A stretch of 29,758 bases of DNA from JAUNKE01 sp041853585 (GCA_041853585.1 JBGZSM010000083.1:1-29758), one strand, 5' to 3'; positions 14,964-24,351 are shown, counted from the stretch's first letter. The notes: a model not told the origin generated them from the sequence alone. Translations and numbers: made by a program.

Positions 14964-17604
14964 AGCAACCATCTATAAAGATTTGAAGCTTTTTTATAAA
15001 GGATTTGGATGGGCGGCTTTACTCCTGCCTTTTATTATCATGTTTTTTATGCAGTGGGCAATGGATGATTTTTCATCACAAAATTTTGTAAGGCCGTTCC
15101 CGATTGCTATTCGAGATTTGGACCAAAGCTTTATGTCCCGCTCTTTGATTTCTCAAATCCGTCAGGTGGAACTGTTCTCCGAGGTTTCCGTTTTGAAGAA
15201 CGAAGAGGATGCCCCATCCGGCGATACGGTTGCGGTTGTAACAATTCCTAAAGATTTTTTCTACGATGCCTATGCTTTTCGAAAGAATCCGATTCATATT
15301 CTTTTATATACCGAAAACCGTATTGAAGCATCGGTTTTCCAATCAATTTTTACTTCCATTATGGATATTATGCGCACCGAGCAGGCTGTCGGAGTGAGCA
15401 TTTATCAGTTCGCTTATGGCAAATCACTCTCCCCTGCTCTTCAAAATCAGCTAATTTCAGAAAGTGGAGCAGAATTGCTCGAAAGCTTGTTGTCGAGACA
15501 AAATCATTTTGATGAAAAAATAATTCCAAGTCAAATCGAGCATGTAATATCGATTCGCCTGATGGCAACCCTATTGTCCATCGTCGCATTATTGACAGGA
15601 TTTGTTGCCGCGCGAAGCATTCCACAGGAAATTCGATTGGGCGTCTTGGCGCGCTTTCAAGCATTGGGTGGACGCAGAAGCATTTTTATGCTGTCAAAAT
15701 TATCGGCGGCGCTTCTCTTTTCTTCACCGACATTGTTGTTATGCTTTCTAATGATGCAAAAAATCGGGAATTTCACTTTGAAAAATGTACTTTTGACATG
15801 CATCATTTACATCCTTGCGCTCAGTGCCGCTTTTTGTTTGATGCTTGCCATTGTTTTTTGGGCAAAAAATATGGCAATCGCCACACAGATTTCAAATTTT
15901 GTAATACTGGTCTCCATTTTACTCGGTGGAACCATCTTCCCTACCAATCGATTCCCGTATCTTTTGTATTATGCGAGCAAATTTACAACGGGAAGTTATA
16001 TTCTTTCATCCTTGGAAGCGATGCAAAGAGATTCGGATGCAAAGACCATGCTTATTGTGCTTGCTCCATTTGTTTTGATGATGCTGCTCAGTTTGACCAT
16101 CGCTATGCTTGGACGATGGATGTCCTCCAAGAAATGGATTTTGTTGGGAGAACGCAAACTGTTCGAGAGAGAGCAGCTGGAGATTTCTCCGGAGATGGTT
16201 TTTCAAACTCCGATTTCAAATGAAGCTCGTGACGATATCCCGGATACTCCATCCGAAACCCATTTTATCGATGGAATTGTAAAAGACAGTTTGAGAGATA
16301 ATAAGGAAGAAACCGAGCATACCTATTCTTCGCTCACCAATTGGAAAAAATCGTCCGAGCTCAGCCGTTTTATCGACGATATTCTGCATAAGCAGGAGAT
16401 CATTTCCGAGTTTGACGACCAATCTTTACCCGATAACAATGGGGATACAAAAATTGCTTATTCCGAAAATAAGTCTTCACGAAATCCAAGAAAGAGGAAA
16501 AATTATTTTAAAATTCTTCGCGAGCTTACACAATTCAAACTTTTCGCCGCTATCAACGGATGGTATGGACTGATTGGATTGGTTTTGCTTTCCGCTCTTT
16601 TAGGCAATATTATTCATGCTACACAAAAAACACAGCCGGATACCATTCATATAATGATAGTTGATAGAGATGCAAGTGAGTTTTCGGAAGAACTGATTCA
16701 AAATCTGAGCTATGATGAGAATCTGCGTATTGAATTTGCCAATGAAACAGCTGCTCGTTATGCCTTAATCGTTGGCAATGCGGAAGGCGTATTATGGATT
16801 GAGGAAGGTTTTGCAGAAAAAATTCAGGAACAAGAACCTGCGCTTCATTACGAGAGTGCCTCCCCTTCCTTCTCTGCACAAGGAATTCGTGAGATTATCG
16901 CTTCTCAAGTCATTCAGCTCAGGAGTAAAATCAAAGCCGAGAGCCGAGTCGAAGAAAAACTGGCTCGTTCTTTGAGCAGTACGGAGCAAGAGAGTTTTCA
17001 TGAATTGATAGAGAATAATATCCAGAACTTTAGAAAGCTCTATGAAACAGAATCTCTCAGCGGTGGTAGTGTGCGTGAACCTTTTATTCCGAAGCCGATT
17101 AGCCTGACGGCGCTTTGCACTTTACTCACCTTACTGAGTATCGGCGCTTATTTCGGGAATCGTGACAGTCGTCAAATTCGATACCGTTGCGCCACCATGC
17201 CGAGTGGCAGATTGCTCTTTTACATGAGCGATTTTATTGCGCTCAATTTCATCGGCATTATCATGAGTCTTTTGATTCTCCTCTTTTCAAAAAGTATAGA
17301 TTTTTATCAAATCCTGGCGGGCATTAGTTACAATATTTGCATTGCCGCAGCGGTTTTGTGGATTACACAAATTATTTCCAAAGAAGGACGAATCGATATC
17401 GCCGCCGTATTCGTAGCGCTGATTGTTTGTTTGATTGGCGGTTGCTTTGTCGATTTGAGCATTGCAAACAATATTCAACAATGGAGTCTGCTCTCCCCTG
17501 CCGGTCAAATGCTCTACGCAACGCAGCATCCGCTTATGAATCTTCTATTGCTCGGCGAAAGTGTCCTCTTCATACTCATCGGATTAAAATCGAAGAATGC
17601 GTAA
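14950..17604 (+). CDS. Fused tandem ABC-2 permease
   Basis: 884-aa membrane protein that reads as two ABC-2 permeases in one chain. Half 1: helix about 20-37, a large outer loop to about 195 with DLDQSF and VTIPKDFF, then five helices (about 199-220, 247-267, 280-300, 311-330, 367-388) with IFPTNRFPYLL between them. A charged cytoplasmic linker spans about 395-530. Half 2 repeats the plan: helix about 537-554, an outer loop with the matching VDRDASEF and EEGFAEKI blocks, then helices near 718-735, 757-779, 784-805, 816-836 and 860-880. ABC-2 permeases normally have six helices and dimerise; here both halves are covalently joined and serve one ATPase gene. ATG at 14950 has GAGG nine bases upstream; a TTG at 14935 is less likely. 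Substrate unknown. Confidence 0.88.
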   Translation: MAGFRATIYKDLKLFYKGFGWAALLLPFIIMFFMQWAMDDFSSQNFVRPFPIAIRDLDQSFMSRSLISQIRQVELFSEVSVLKNEEDAPSGDTVAVVTIPKDFFYDAYAFRKNPIHILLYTENRIEASVFQSIFTSIMDIMRTEQAVGVSIYQFAYGKSLSPALQNQLISESGAELLESLLSRQNHFDEKIIPSQIEHVISIRLMATLLSIVALLTGFVAARSIPQEIRLGVLARFQALGGRRSIFMLSKLSAALLFSSPTLLLCFLMMQKIGNFTLKNVLLTCIIYILALSAAFCLMLAIVFWAKNMAIATQISNFVILVSILLGGTIFPTNRFPYLLYYASKFTTGSYILSSLEAMQRDSDAKTMLIVLAPFVLMMLLSLTIAMLGRWMSSKKWILLGERKLFEREQLEISPEMVFQTPISNEARDDIPDTPSETHFIDGIVKDSLRDNKEETEHTYSSLTNWKKSSELSRFIDDILHKQEIISEFDDQSLPDNNGDTKIAYSENKSSRNPRKRKNYFKILRELTQFKLFAAINGWYGLIGLVLLSALLGNIIHATQKTQPDTIHIMIVDRDASEFSEELIQNLSYDENLRIEFANETAARYALIVGNAEGVLWIEEGFAEKIQEQEPALHYESASPSFSAQGIREIIASQVIQLRSKIKAESRVEEKLARSLSSTEQESFHELIENNIQNFRKLYETESLSGGSVREPFIPKPISLTALCTLLTLLSIGAYFGNRDSRQIRYRCATMPSGRLLFYMSDFIALNFIGIIMSLLILLFSKSIDFYQILAGISYNICIAAAVLWITQIISKEGRIDIAAVFVALIVCLIGGCFVDLSIANNIQQWSLLSPAGQMLYATQHPLMNLLLLGESVLFILIGLKSKNA

Positions 17605-17731
17605 GCTTTCGAAACTACGAACGAATGACATGATTTTCGAAACGCATTTGAGTTTTTCAAAAAAATGAAGCTTTATAATAAGAAATCACCGCTTTGAATC
17701 AAGAGAAAGAAATCTGAACTTGAATTTATGA

Positions 17732-17770
17732 TAAAAGGCAACCATGTTCGGTTGCCTTTATCTTTTTCTG
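17732..17770 (+). terminator. Bidirectional terminator between converging genes
   Basis: Perfect 10-bp stem AAAGGCAACC (17734-17743) / GGTTGCCTTT (17750-17759) with a 6-base loop, followed by a T-rich run on the plus strand; the minus strand also reads into TTTTATC. It closes the ABC operon and can also end the leftward unit, whose ATPase remnant stop (17758-17760) overlaps the stem. Confidence 0.85.
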
Positions 17771-18051
17771 CATGGAATAATATATTCCACTCCCTCGTTT
17801 TTTGCAATATTGACATCCACTTCAAAGAGCTCTTTAATATTGTTTCGATTCAATATCTCTTTGGGACATCCGATTTTGTGTATCATACCGTCTTTCAGCA
17901 AAATGGACATATCCGCATAAATGATGGACAGATTCATATCATGCAATATCGTTAGAACCGTTATCCCATCGAGCTCGCTCAGACTTTTTATGATTTCCAT
18001 CGTCTCCTGCTGAAATCTCATATCCAAATTGCTCGTCGGTTCATCCAAGTC
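17758..18051 (-). pseudogene. C-terminal remnant of an iron-type (FecE-like) ABC ATPase
   Basis: About 97 residues that match only the end of a siderophore/heme-type ABC ATPase: Walker B tail LDEP with D-loop TSNLD, H-loop ILHDMNLSIIYAD, then LLKDGMIHKIG and the C-terminal ILNRNNIKELFEVDV block. The Walker A, Q-loop and signature motifs are missing. The in-frame sequence reads ALCALAD just before LDEP and then meets a stop, so the usual seven or so residues between the ARALA helix and LLLDEP are gone, and everything before that is replaced by the end of the upstream gene. The only start is a TTG at 18048 without a ribosome site. This looks like a deletion scar, not a working gene. Its class (iron uptake) differs from that expected for the adjacent NMT1-like protein. 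Confidence 0.8.
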
Positions 18052-18053
18052 AG

Positions 18054-18965
18054 CTAATGCACAAAGCGCTTATCCACCATCTCTCGATAAGAAACTTTAA
18101 ACTTCTTGCCCAGCTCCCCTTCCGCCCATTCCTTCATTGAGCGAACGACTTTTTCGCTAGGTAAGCTGACGCGTCGATAGGTCGGCAGCTCCATATATTC
18201 CACCACGACTTCGTCCAAGCCGATTTTCTGAGCAATCATTCTTTTGATTTGCATATCTTTACCGAGCATATCGTCGATGGCCTCATTGTATGCGAGATGA
18301 AATCCTTGAATCGCATTTGTTTTCTTATCGAGCGATTTCTTTGTAAAGACTATCACATTCGGAATGGATTCATTCGGCGTTCCCAGTTTTTTCTTCACCA
18401 TTCCATCCGCTTCCGCCTTGGATGCCATCGGCTCCGGAAGAATCGCCATGTCAATTCGACCTTTTTCAAGCATATCGATTCTCTCTGAGATTTCATCAAC
18501 ATAGATTTTTTCAAAAACATAGCCTTCCAAATAATTATCCGCCACAAAATTGGTAATGGAATTTTTCATCAGCGCAATATTTCCTTTTTGAGAAATATCA
18601 TATTCCGGCGATAAAACCAAACGAAATTTTCCATCGGTCATCGTCGTAATTTTTCCAAACTGCTCGTTGTTCTCGATATCGTCCATGAATTCAACAATGC
18701 TTATCATATTGGCATCCAGGCGCTCCATTTCAATAGACTCCTGCATCGTTTTTGAGTCGGTAAATACAACCGGCACTACCTCAACGCAATACTTATCAAA
18801 AAAGCCCTGTTTTTCCGCCCACCATATCGGCGCCGCATCCACCGCCGGCATAACGCCTATGCGCAAAGTAACACTTTCTTCCTGAAGAACCCCTTCGTCT
18901 CCAAGTCCCGTACAAGCCGCCAAAAGACAGCTGAATAATAAAAGTACAGATAGCCTCAACTTCAT
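18054..18965 (-). CDS. ABC substrate-binding lipoprotein, NMT1/SsuA-like
   Basis: 303-aa lipoprotein with lipobox LAAC (Cys18), predicted on the outer membrane face. The mature part has the SsuA/ThiY/NMT1 pattern: LRIGVMPAVDAAPIWWAEKQGFF, a middle GRIDMAILPEPMAS block, and the closing EMVDKRF. The family feeds sulfonates, taurine, nitrate or thiamine precursors to ABC importers. The ligand is not decidable here. It is complete at both ends, but the downstream gene is truncated immediately after its TAG, and no permease gene is present, so the transporter may be lost or elsewhere. The ATG is preceded by AAAGAAGG. Confidence 0.86.
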   Translation of the reverse strand: MKLRLSVLLLFSCLLAACTGLGDEGVLQEESVTLRIGVMPAVDAAPIWWAEKQGFFDKYCVEVVPVVFTDSKTMQESIEMERLDANMISIVEFMDDIENNEQFGKITTMTDGKFRLVLSPEYDISQKGNIALMKNSITNFVADNYLEGYVFEKIYVDEISERIDMLEKGRIDMAILPEPMASKAEADGMVKKKLGTPNESIPNVIVFTKKSLDKKTNAIQGFHLAYNEAIDDMLGKDMQIKRMIAQKIGLDEVVVEYMELPTYRRVSLPSEKVVRSMKEWAEGELGKKFKVSYREMVDKRFVH

Positions 18966-19080
18966 ACCGAACCTTCTTTACAACAATAGCTGTAATACCC
19001 CCTGATGTGTATATGTTATGGTCCAATTACTTCTATTTTACAAATCGATTTATAAAATACAAATGCTTTTCATACAAAAT

Positions 19081-20832
19081 TTATCGCGAGCCTCCACCGG
19101 AACCGCCGCCGGAGAATCCTCCGCCACCGCCCATCGATGAAAATCCACCGCCGCCGGAGCTTCGAGACCCGCCCATCGCTTCGTATCTTCCGCTGGAATA
19201 GCCGCTGCTTAATGCTTTATTTATTGAATTCGCCATATATAGGGTTGTCCATGCATCCGCATCGCCGCTATAAAACTCGGATTGTTGCACAAAATCCGGA
19301 TTGATTCTCTTCATTTCCTTTGCAACCTTGTCCGCAATTCCAAATAGAGCCGCATACACCAAATAATCATCCCAAAGTTCCACTTCTTTAATCTCTCGTT
19401 CCGCTATCAAAGTAAAATCATTGAGATATTTTTTAAAGCCCAGTGCTTCGGTAATCATTCGGAAGCCTTCTGGAGTGAGTATGCATTTGATCCCTCGCTG
19501 TTTTTCCATGACAAAACCGTTCTTCTCGCGGAATCCCGCCTCACCAATCACAGAAACGGATTTCAGCCAATCGTCTATTTTTTTGTAATTTTTGCTTGCC
19601 CAGCGTTTCATTTCTTTTTCCTGGAGAATGAGATCCTTACCTGCCGCCTTGGAAATGAGTTCAAATAACTTTTGCTCAATCTCCCCCGACAAAGAGACCT
19701 CCGAATTAAGCATAAAGCTCAATTCTTCCTTTCCTTTATAGGCATCAACATGTTTTTGGACGATCAACGCTTTTTGCCTTACCAAACGAAGCATGTACGA
19801 ACTCATAACATGCTCAGGTTCCACCTTTTCCCCTCCGTTTAGAAGCGCAAATTTTGTTTCTGAAAGTGAACCGTTCATCGGTAATTGTCGGTAGTATTCC
19901 AATGCCGGCATTTCTTTTTTAAGCTTTCGGTACTGTGACAAAAGCGGTTTTCTATCTTTGCCGAGCGATTTCGAGCCCTTCCATCCAAGAACAAACATCA
20001 AGAAAACTATAATACCGGATATATTGACAGCCAATCCATCTTCGAAAGAACTGCTCTCCGAATCGTAGTCATTATCGGATGTATAGTCACTGCCTTCATT
20101 GGCTCTTTCTTGCAATTCCGCAAAATTGCCATACCCGATCGAAACAGGATGCAACAATCCCTTCGGCAATCTTACCAAAAGAGTCATATGTCGTTTCCCT
20201 GAAATCGCCTCATCGGATTCCGCAATAATTTCTCCGTCAATTACATTGATATATCCTTTGAACCCATACGCAAAAACGCCGGTCTCGGTCGCTACGAAAC
20301 TTTCATTCGGATTTGCATCGGCTCGGCGAATACGAACTTTCGCTTTTTCGACTTCGGGACTCATGCTGTCATTGACAAATCGAGTCAAAAATCCGTCATT
20401 ATCCGGATAGCTCTTTACTAAATTGGTCATTCTGTAAGAAATCGTATAGACATGATTTCCGTAAGAACCCTTTCCCCAACAAAGCTCCATCCCGCTGCCG
20501 GTATAGTTGATTCCGTTTTTATATGCCTTATCCTCTATGCTTCCATCCACATCCCAATAGTCAACATAAGTAAATTCTCTCCCCGTTTCATCTTTGACTT
20601 TAAAATTTTCAATTTCCATATCTCCCATATTGCTCATCACAATATAGAATTCCGTTCCCTTATTGGTTGAAATGTCCCAAGTTTGAGTGATATCCGCCGA
20701 GCCGTCGTCGTTGAGCAGCACATCGATATCGATGCTTCGAATTTCTTCTGCACCATAGGCGGTGATCCCAAAACTCATCAACAAAATCATCATAAGGGAT
20801 ATCATCCCAAATCGTCTTATCTTCTTCGTCAT
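19081..20832 (-). CDS. DUF2207 family membrane protein (paralogue 1)
   Basis: 583-aa protein. Signal peptide about 1-28 (ending TAYGAEE), then the DUF2207 N-terminal beta domain with the hallmark IRSIDIDVLLNDDGSADITQ and WGKGSYGNHVYTISYRMTNLVKSYPD blocks. A membrane helix (about 260-280, NISGIIVFLMFVLGWKG) leads to a cytoplasmic C-terminal domain that contains the LWDDYLVYAALFGIADKVAKEM signature. The tail is a Gly/Ser run ending in SGGGSGGGSR. Function is unknown; such proteins commonly sit beside LemA. Start chosen at 20832, where the signal peptide begins; the frame is open to 20883. It has its own strong promoter and is the last gene of the array. Confidence 0.9.
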   Translation of the reverse strand: MTKKIRRFGMISLMMILLMSFGITAYGAEEIRSIDIDVLLNDDGSADITQTWDISTNKGTEFYIVMSNMGDMEIENFKVKDETGREFTYVDYWDVDGSIEDKAYKNGINYTGSGMELCWGKGSYGNHVYTISYRMTNLVKSYPDNDGFLTRFVNDSMSPEVEKAKVRIRRADANPNESFVATETGVFAYGFKGYINVIDGEIIAESDEAISGKRHMTLLVRLPKGLLHPVSIGYGNFAELQERANEGSDYTSDNDYDSESSSFEDGLAVNISGIIVFLMFVLGWKGSKSLGKDRKPLLSQYRKLKKEMPALEYYRQLPMNGSLSETKFALLNGGEKVEPEHVMSSYMLRLVRQKALIVQKHVDAYKGKEELSFMLNSEVSLSGEIEQKLFELISKAAGKDLILQEKEMKRWASKNYKKIDDWLKSVSVIGEAGFREKNGFVMEKQRGIKCILTPEGFRMITEALGFKKYLNDFTLIAEREIKEVELWDDYLVYAALFGIADKVAKEMKRINPDFVQQSEFYSGDADAWTTLYMANSINKALSSGYSSGRYEAMGGSRSSGGGGFSSMGGGGGFSGGGSGGGSR

Positions 20833-20871
20833 ACTCTTCTCGTAATTCCTTTCTAAAATATAGACAGTTAT

Positions 20872-20900
20872 ATTATATCGCAAAAAGACAATCTCTCCAA
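20872..20900 (-). promoter_or_regulatory. Promoter of DUF2207 paralogue 1
   Basis: On the minus strand: TTGGAG (20895-20900), exactly 17 nt, TATAAT (20872-20877), preceded by TTTGCGA as in the mnmE promoter. It lies between the GNAT stop and the DUF2207 start, so the last gene of the array can be transcribed on its own. Confidence 0.65.
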
Positions 20901-20922
20901 ACCATTTTGTATTTTATCACTC

Positions 20923-21408
20923 CTATGAAGTTTCTATTCTATTTATAAATCTCTCTTGTAGGATAAGTAAATTTTTATCGCCAATCCTTTCAAATCCGAA
21001 CTTTTGTGCAATCGCAATGGTGGCTTCCTGTTCAGGAGAGCATTGAATAAGCAGTTTTTTGATTCTTTTTTCCTTTGCATATTCGATAGCCGCCTGCGTC
21101 AATTCCGTTGCAATCCCCCTTCCCCAATAATTCCGATGAAGTATCCAGCCGATTTCATAGATATCCTCCTCGTATGGATGAAAAATCAAATGTCCGATAA
21201 GCCTTTGATTCTCTTCGTACACAATTGCATACACAAGAGGCGGATCGCTCATTGCAGCTTCTTCTATAAATTGTTTGGTTTGTTTTTCACTAAAGGGCTG
21301 CTCGATATATCGCATCACTTTCTTATCCGATAATATGTTAAACAGACCGTTCCAATCCTCCGGCTTCATCCGGCGGACAACACATCGTGTGGTTTTAAAA
21401 AGATTCAT
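20923..21408 (-). CDS. GNAT-family N-acetyltransferase (RimJ/RimL type)
   Basis: 161-aa acetyltransferase inserted between two DUF2207 genes. It begins LFKTTRCVVRRMKPEDWNGLF, the usual RimJ/RimL-like opening, and carries IGWILHRNYWGRGIATELTQAAI with acetyl-CoA loop YWGRGIA, then IAIAQKFGFERIG. It may modify a protein N-terminus or a small molecule; the target is unknown. Start is uncertain: ATG at 21408 is 11 bases from AGGA, and a TTG at 21414 is 5 bases from it, which would give 163 aa. Its presence inside the DUF2207 array may be incidental. Confidence 0.85.
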   Translation of the reverse strand: MNLFKTTRCVVRRMKPEDWNGLFNILSDKKVMRYIEQPFSEKQTKQFIEEAAMSDPPLVYAIVYEENQRLIGHLIFHPYEEDIYEIGWILHRNYWGRGIATELTQAAIEYAKEKRIKKLLIQCSPEQEATIAIAQKFGFERIGDKNLLILQERFINRIETS

Positions 21409-21494
21409 CTTCAACGATTTCCTTCACTTCCTGAATATCTATGGATATCGACTCTTATCGTTTGGACTGAACAAGCAAGCAAACATTTTTCCTC

Positions 21495-23201
21495 CTATCT
21501 TGAACCGCCACCGGAACCCCCGCCGGAATAGCCGCCACCCCCGCCGGACGAACTGCTTCCACCTTTTCCTGCCGCTCGGCTTGATTCATAGATCGAACCG
21601 ACTGTATACACAAATGATTGAGTCAGCTCATAATTCTTGTTCATGACAGCTGAGCGTTCTTCAAAAGTCGGATTGATTTTTCTCATCTGTTTCGCAACTT
21701 GGTCCGCAATGCCGAACAAAGTTGCAAATACCAAATAATCATCCCAAAGCTCAACCTCATGCGCCTCTCTTTCGGAGATTTTTGTAAAATCCTTCAAGAA
21801 CTTTTTGAAGTTGAGGATTTCTTGAATATATTCAAATCCACCCTGAGATAATATAACCTGTCTCATTTTAAAATAATTTCCGGGTATTTCATCATAACCG
21901 CCCAAGTCAAAAAAGTCATTGTTCCCGATTGTTTTGACATCCTCTATCCATATATTAATCGGATGTTGATGCCCGACATTCGGATTGTCGGATAAATACT
22001 TTTTCAACTCCCCTTCCGTCAATGTATTATATGAGCCGGTCGCCCCGATAAGAATTTCCAGCAGATTTTGCTCGGACGATCCCTCTAATGATGCAGCCGC
22101 ATTGATATTCATCTCAAAATGCGAATATCCGTTTTCGCTTGTCGGCTCGGTCTTTCTTATTATTATTGCATGATTTTTCATCAACTGAATCAGATAGGCT
22201 TGTAACAGTTGAGCCTCATTTACCCGAACACCAATTACGCCCATCGACCAAAAGGCCGTGCTGAGCTTTTTATCTCGGGAAAGCTTACGACAATAGCCGC
22301 TCCCTTTGAGTTTTCCGCCCATCTTTTTAAACGGTTTTCTAAGAAATACTTTATTAAGGTCATTCCGACGAACAGCAACAACAATAACAATTGCCGATAG
22401 CAATAAAATATATCTCTTCAGTTTTTTATTTCGATCCGTATAATCGCTTCCTTTGAAGGCTTTTTCTTGAAGTTTTTCAAAAGTCCCTTTCCCTTGCGAA
22501 ATCGGTTGGATAAGACCCTTTTGCAGACGCACCATGACATTCATATAGTTGGATGCTTGAATGGGTTCGTCCGTTTCGGCAACAATTTCATTTTGTCCAA
22601 AGACAATGCTGCCTTTGTACCCAAAAGACCAGATACCGACTTCATCCGCTGTCAATCGACTGTTTTTGGACTCATCTGAAAATCGTATGCTTACTTTTGC
22701 TTTTTGTACGGATGGAGTCATTTTATCGTTGATGAGTCTCGTGTTAAAACCATCGTAATCCGGATAGCTCTTCACCAAATTGGTCAGTCGATAATTCAGC
22801 GTATAAATATGATTTCCGTAGGAGCCTTTTCCCCAACACATTTCAAAGCCGTTTTCCACTTGATGAAGACCGCATCGATATGCCTTTTCTTCCAACGATG
22901 CTTTGGTATTCCACTCAGGAGAAAAGACAAACGCTCGACCGCTCTCATCTTTCACCTTGAAATCTTTGACTTCCATATCGCCCATATGGCTCATGGTAAA
23001 ATAAAATTCCGTTCCTTGATGCGTTTGAACATCCCAAATCTGAGTAATATCGGCTGAACCGTCATTATTCAGCAGCACATCAATTTCAATGCTTCGAATC
23101 TCCTCTGCCGCAAAAGCTGATTGCGGAAGAATAAATAAAAAAAAGACGATGAGCATAAACCATAATTTTTTCTGTATAATTTTCCTTTTTTGAGCGCTCA
23201 T
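21495..23201 (-). CDS. DUF2207 family membrane protein (paralogue 2)
   Basis: 568-aa paralogue of the 583-aa gene downstream, similar over the full length. Signal peptide to about residue 32 (ending SAFAAEE), then IRSIEIDVLLNNDGSADITQ, WGKGSYGNHIYTLNYRLTNL, a membrane helix about 267-288 (RYILLLSAIVIVVAV), and the C-terminal LWDDYLVFATLFGIADQVAKQM signature. It ends in the same Gly/Ser tail (SGGGSGGGSR). ATG follows GGAGGAAAAG. The two genes clearly come from a duplication. Charge in the segment after the helix differs from paralogue 1, suggesting divergence of the inner domain's partners. Confidence 0.9.
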   Translation of the reverse strand: MSAQKRKIIQKKLWFMLIVFFLFILPQSAFAAEEIRSIEIDVLLNNDGSADITQIWDVQTHQGTEFYFTMSHMGDMEVKDFKVKDESGRAFVFSPEWNTKASLEEKAYRCGLHQVENGFEMCWGKGSYGNHIYTLNYRLTNLVKSYPDYDGFNTRLINDKMTPSVQKAKVSIRFSDESKNSRLTADEVGIWSFGYKGSIVFGQNEIVAETDEPIQASNYMNVMVRLQKGLIQPISQGKGTFEKLQEKAFKGSDYTDRNKKLKRYILLLSAIVIVVAVRRNDLNKVFLRKPFKKMGGKLKGSGYCRKLSRDKKLSTAFWSMGVIGVRVNEAQLLQAYLIQLMKNHAIIIRKTEPTSENGYSHFEMNINAAASLEGSSEQNLLEILIGATGSYNTLTEGELKKYLSDNPNVGHQHPINIWIEDVKTIGNNDFFDLGGYDEIPGNYFKMRQVILSQGGFEYIQEILNFKKFLKDFTKISEREAHEVELWDDYLVFATLFGIADQVAKQMRKINPTFEERSAVMNKNYELTQSFVYTVGSIYESSRAAGKGGSSSSGGGGGYSGGGSGGGSR

Positions 23202-23289
23202 AGCTTTTCCTCCGCCTCTAATGATTTACCTAATCTCAAATAAAACCCCCGACCACCATACAACAAGGTCCAAAATACTTATAAACCGT

Positions 23290-24336
23290 CTATTTTTTTC
23301 TCTTTTTGCCTTTCTTCCTTTTTTTATTCTTACTCGATTGAATTTTAGAATCGGTTTTGGAAAAATTTTTTGAACTTTCTTTCTGTGCTTTTTGATTCTT
23401 ATCTTGCCATTTGATTCCCTGATTTTCGCCTGTCTCTGTGCTCCTTGAAAACTTCTTTTTATTTTTCAATATAAAATATCCCGCCAAAAATCCGAATCCC
23501 AAAATCAAATGCAGGAATGAAAAGTTCTTCTTTCCCTCGGATTTTATGCCCGACTCCTCGCTCATTTTCGGAGTAATTTTTTTCGGTTTTTTCTCCAAGG
23601 CATAGGAGGGGTCTTCCCGAATCATCAAGCTTTCAAAATCACTTTCCATTTTTGAGGTCGGATGCAAAAACTCTTTCGGAAGTTTGAGCAATACTCTCAA
23701 AGATTTGTTTGGCTTCCAATCCCAATCGCCTGCATGAATTTGCCCTTCCGAAAAATTCACATCTTCATTTCCCGAGGAAAAATATACTCTGCAATCTTCT
23801 TTTTCTAAACCTCTTTTTAGTTTAAAACCAGCTTTTTTAATATGAACTGACACTTTCTGAACATCTGCAAACTGATATTCACTCATCAGATTCATCAGTA
23901 AACCATCATAGTCGGTATAGCTCTTTACCGCATCGGTTATCGTATAAGAAATTTCATATTTATGTATTCCATCATAATTGGTTCCCCAGCGAATCGTACG
24001 CCCTCTTTCACTTTGCTGAGTAATAAAACTTTTTTGCGTAAAAGTTTCCCAATTCTCGAAGCTGCTCGCCAAAAAATATTCCACACCGGTTTCATCCTGC
24101 AAGCGAAAATTCTCTACTTCCATATTGTCAGATACATCAATATCCAAATCATAGCTCTGACCTTTGCCTTTAGAAAGAACCTTCCATTTTTGCAAAATAT
24201 CAGCCGATCCGTCATCATTCAGCGTCATTTCAATATCGATTCTTGTTTCAGGAGTTTGCTTTTCTTCTGCAAATCCCAATAAAGTAGCGGAAATCACAAT
24301 AAATAATATCAGTAGTAATCGACTCCATCTTTTCAT
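23290..24336 (-). CDS. Shortened DUF2207 family membrane protein (paralogue 3)
   Basis: 348-aa protein that keeps the signal peptide and the outer DUF2207 N-terminal domain (LNDDGSADILQKW, RWGTNYDGIHKYEISYTITDAVKSYTDYD) and one membrane helix (about 263-281, HLILGFGFLAGYFIL), but has no DUF2207 C-terminal domain. After the helix comes a Lys/Ser/Asn-rich tail ending in a run of almost only Lys and Arg. The tail is predicted cytoplasmic and could bind nucleic acid or acidic lipids. Start at ATG 24336 is five bases after AGGTGA; the GTG at 24345 is less likely. It lies directly after a terminator-like hairpin behind lemA. Confidence 0.85.
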   Translation of the reverse strand: MKRWSRLLLILFIVISATLLGFAEEKQTPETRIDIEMTLNDDGSADILQKWKVLSKGKGQSYDLDIDVSDNMEVENFRLQDETGVEYFLASSFENWETFTQKSFITQQSERGRTIRWGTNYDGIHKYEISYTITDAVKSYTDYDGLLMNLMSEYQFADVQKVSVHIKKAGFKLKRGLEKEDCRVYFSSGNEDVNFSEGQIHAGDWDWKPNKSLRVLLKLPKEFLHPTSKMESDFESLMIREDPSYALEKKPKKITPKMSEESGIKSEGKKNFSFLHLILGFGFLAGYFILKNKKKFSRSTETGENQGIKWQDKNQKAQKESSKNFSKTDSKIQSSKNKKRKKGKKRKK

Positions 24337-24351
24337 CTTTCTCACCTGCCT

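Noticed and set aside
19081..19200. GC-rich repetitive tract that reads as a Pro-rich plus-strand protein
   Set aside because: It is the reverse complement of the Gly/Ser tail of the DUF2207 protein, not a gene.
23202..23289. Weak hairpin between DUF2207 paralogues 2 and 3 as a terminator
   Set aside because: The stem is short and imperfect and the T-run is interrupted; support is too thin to list.
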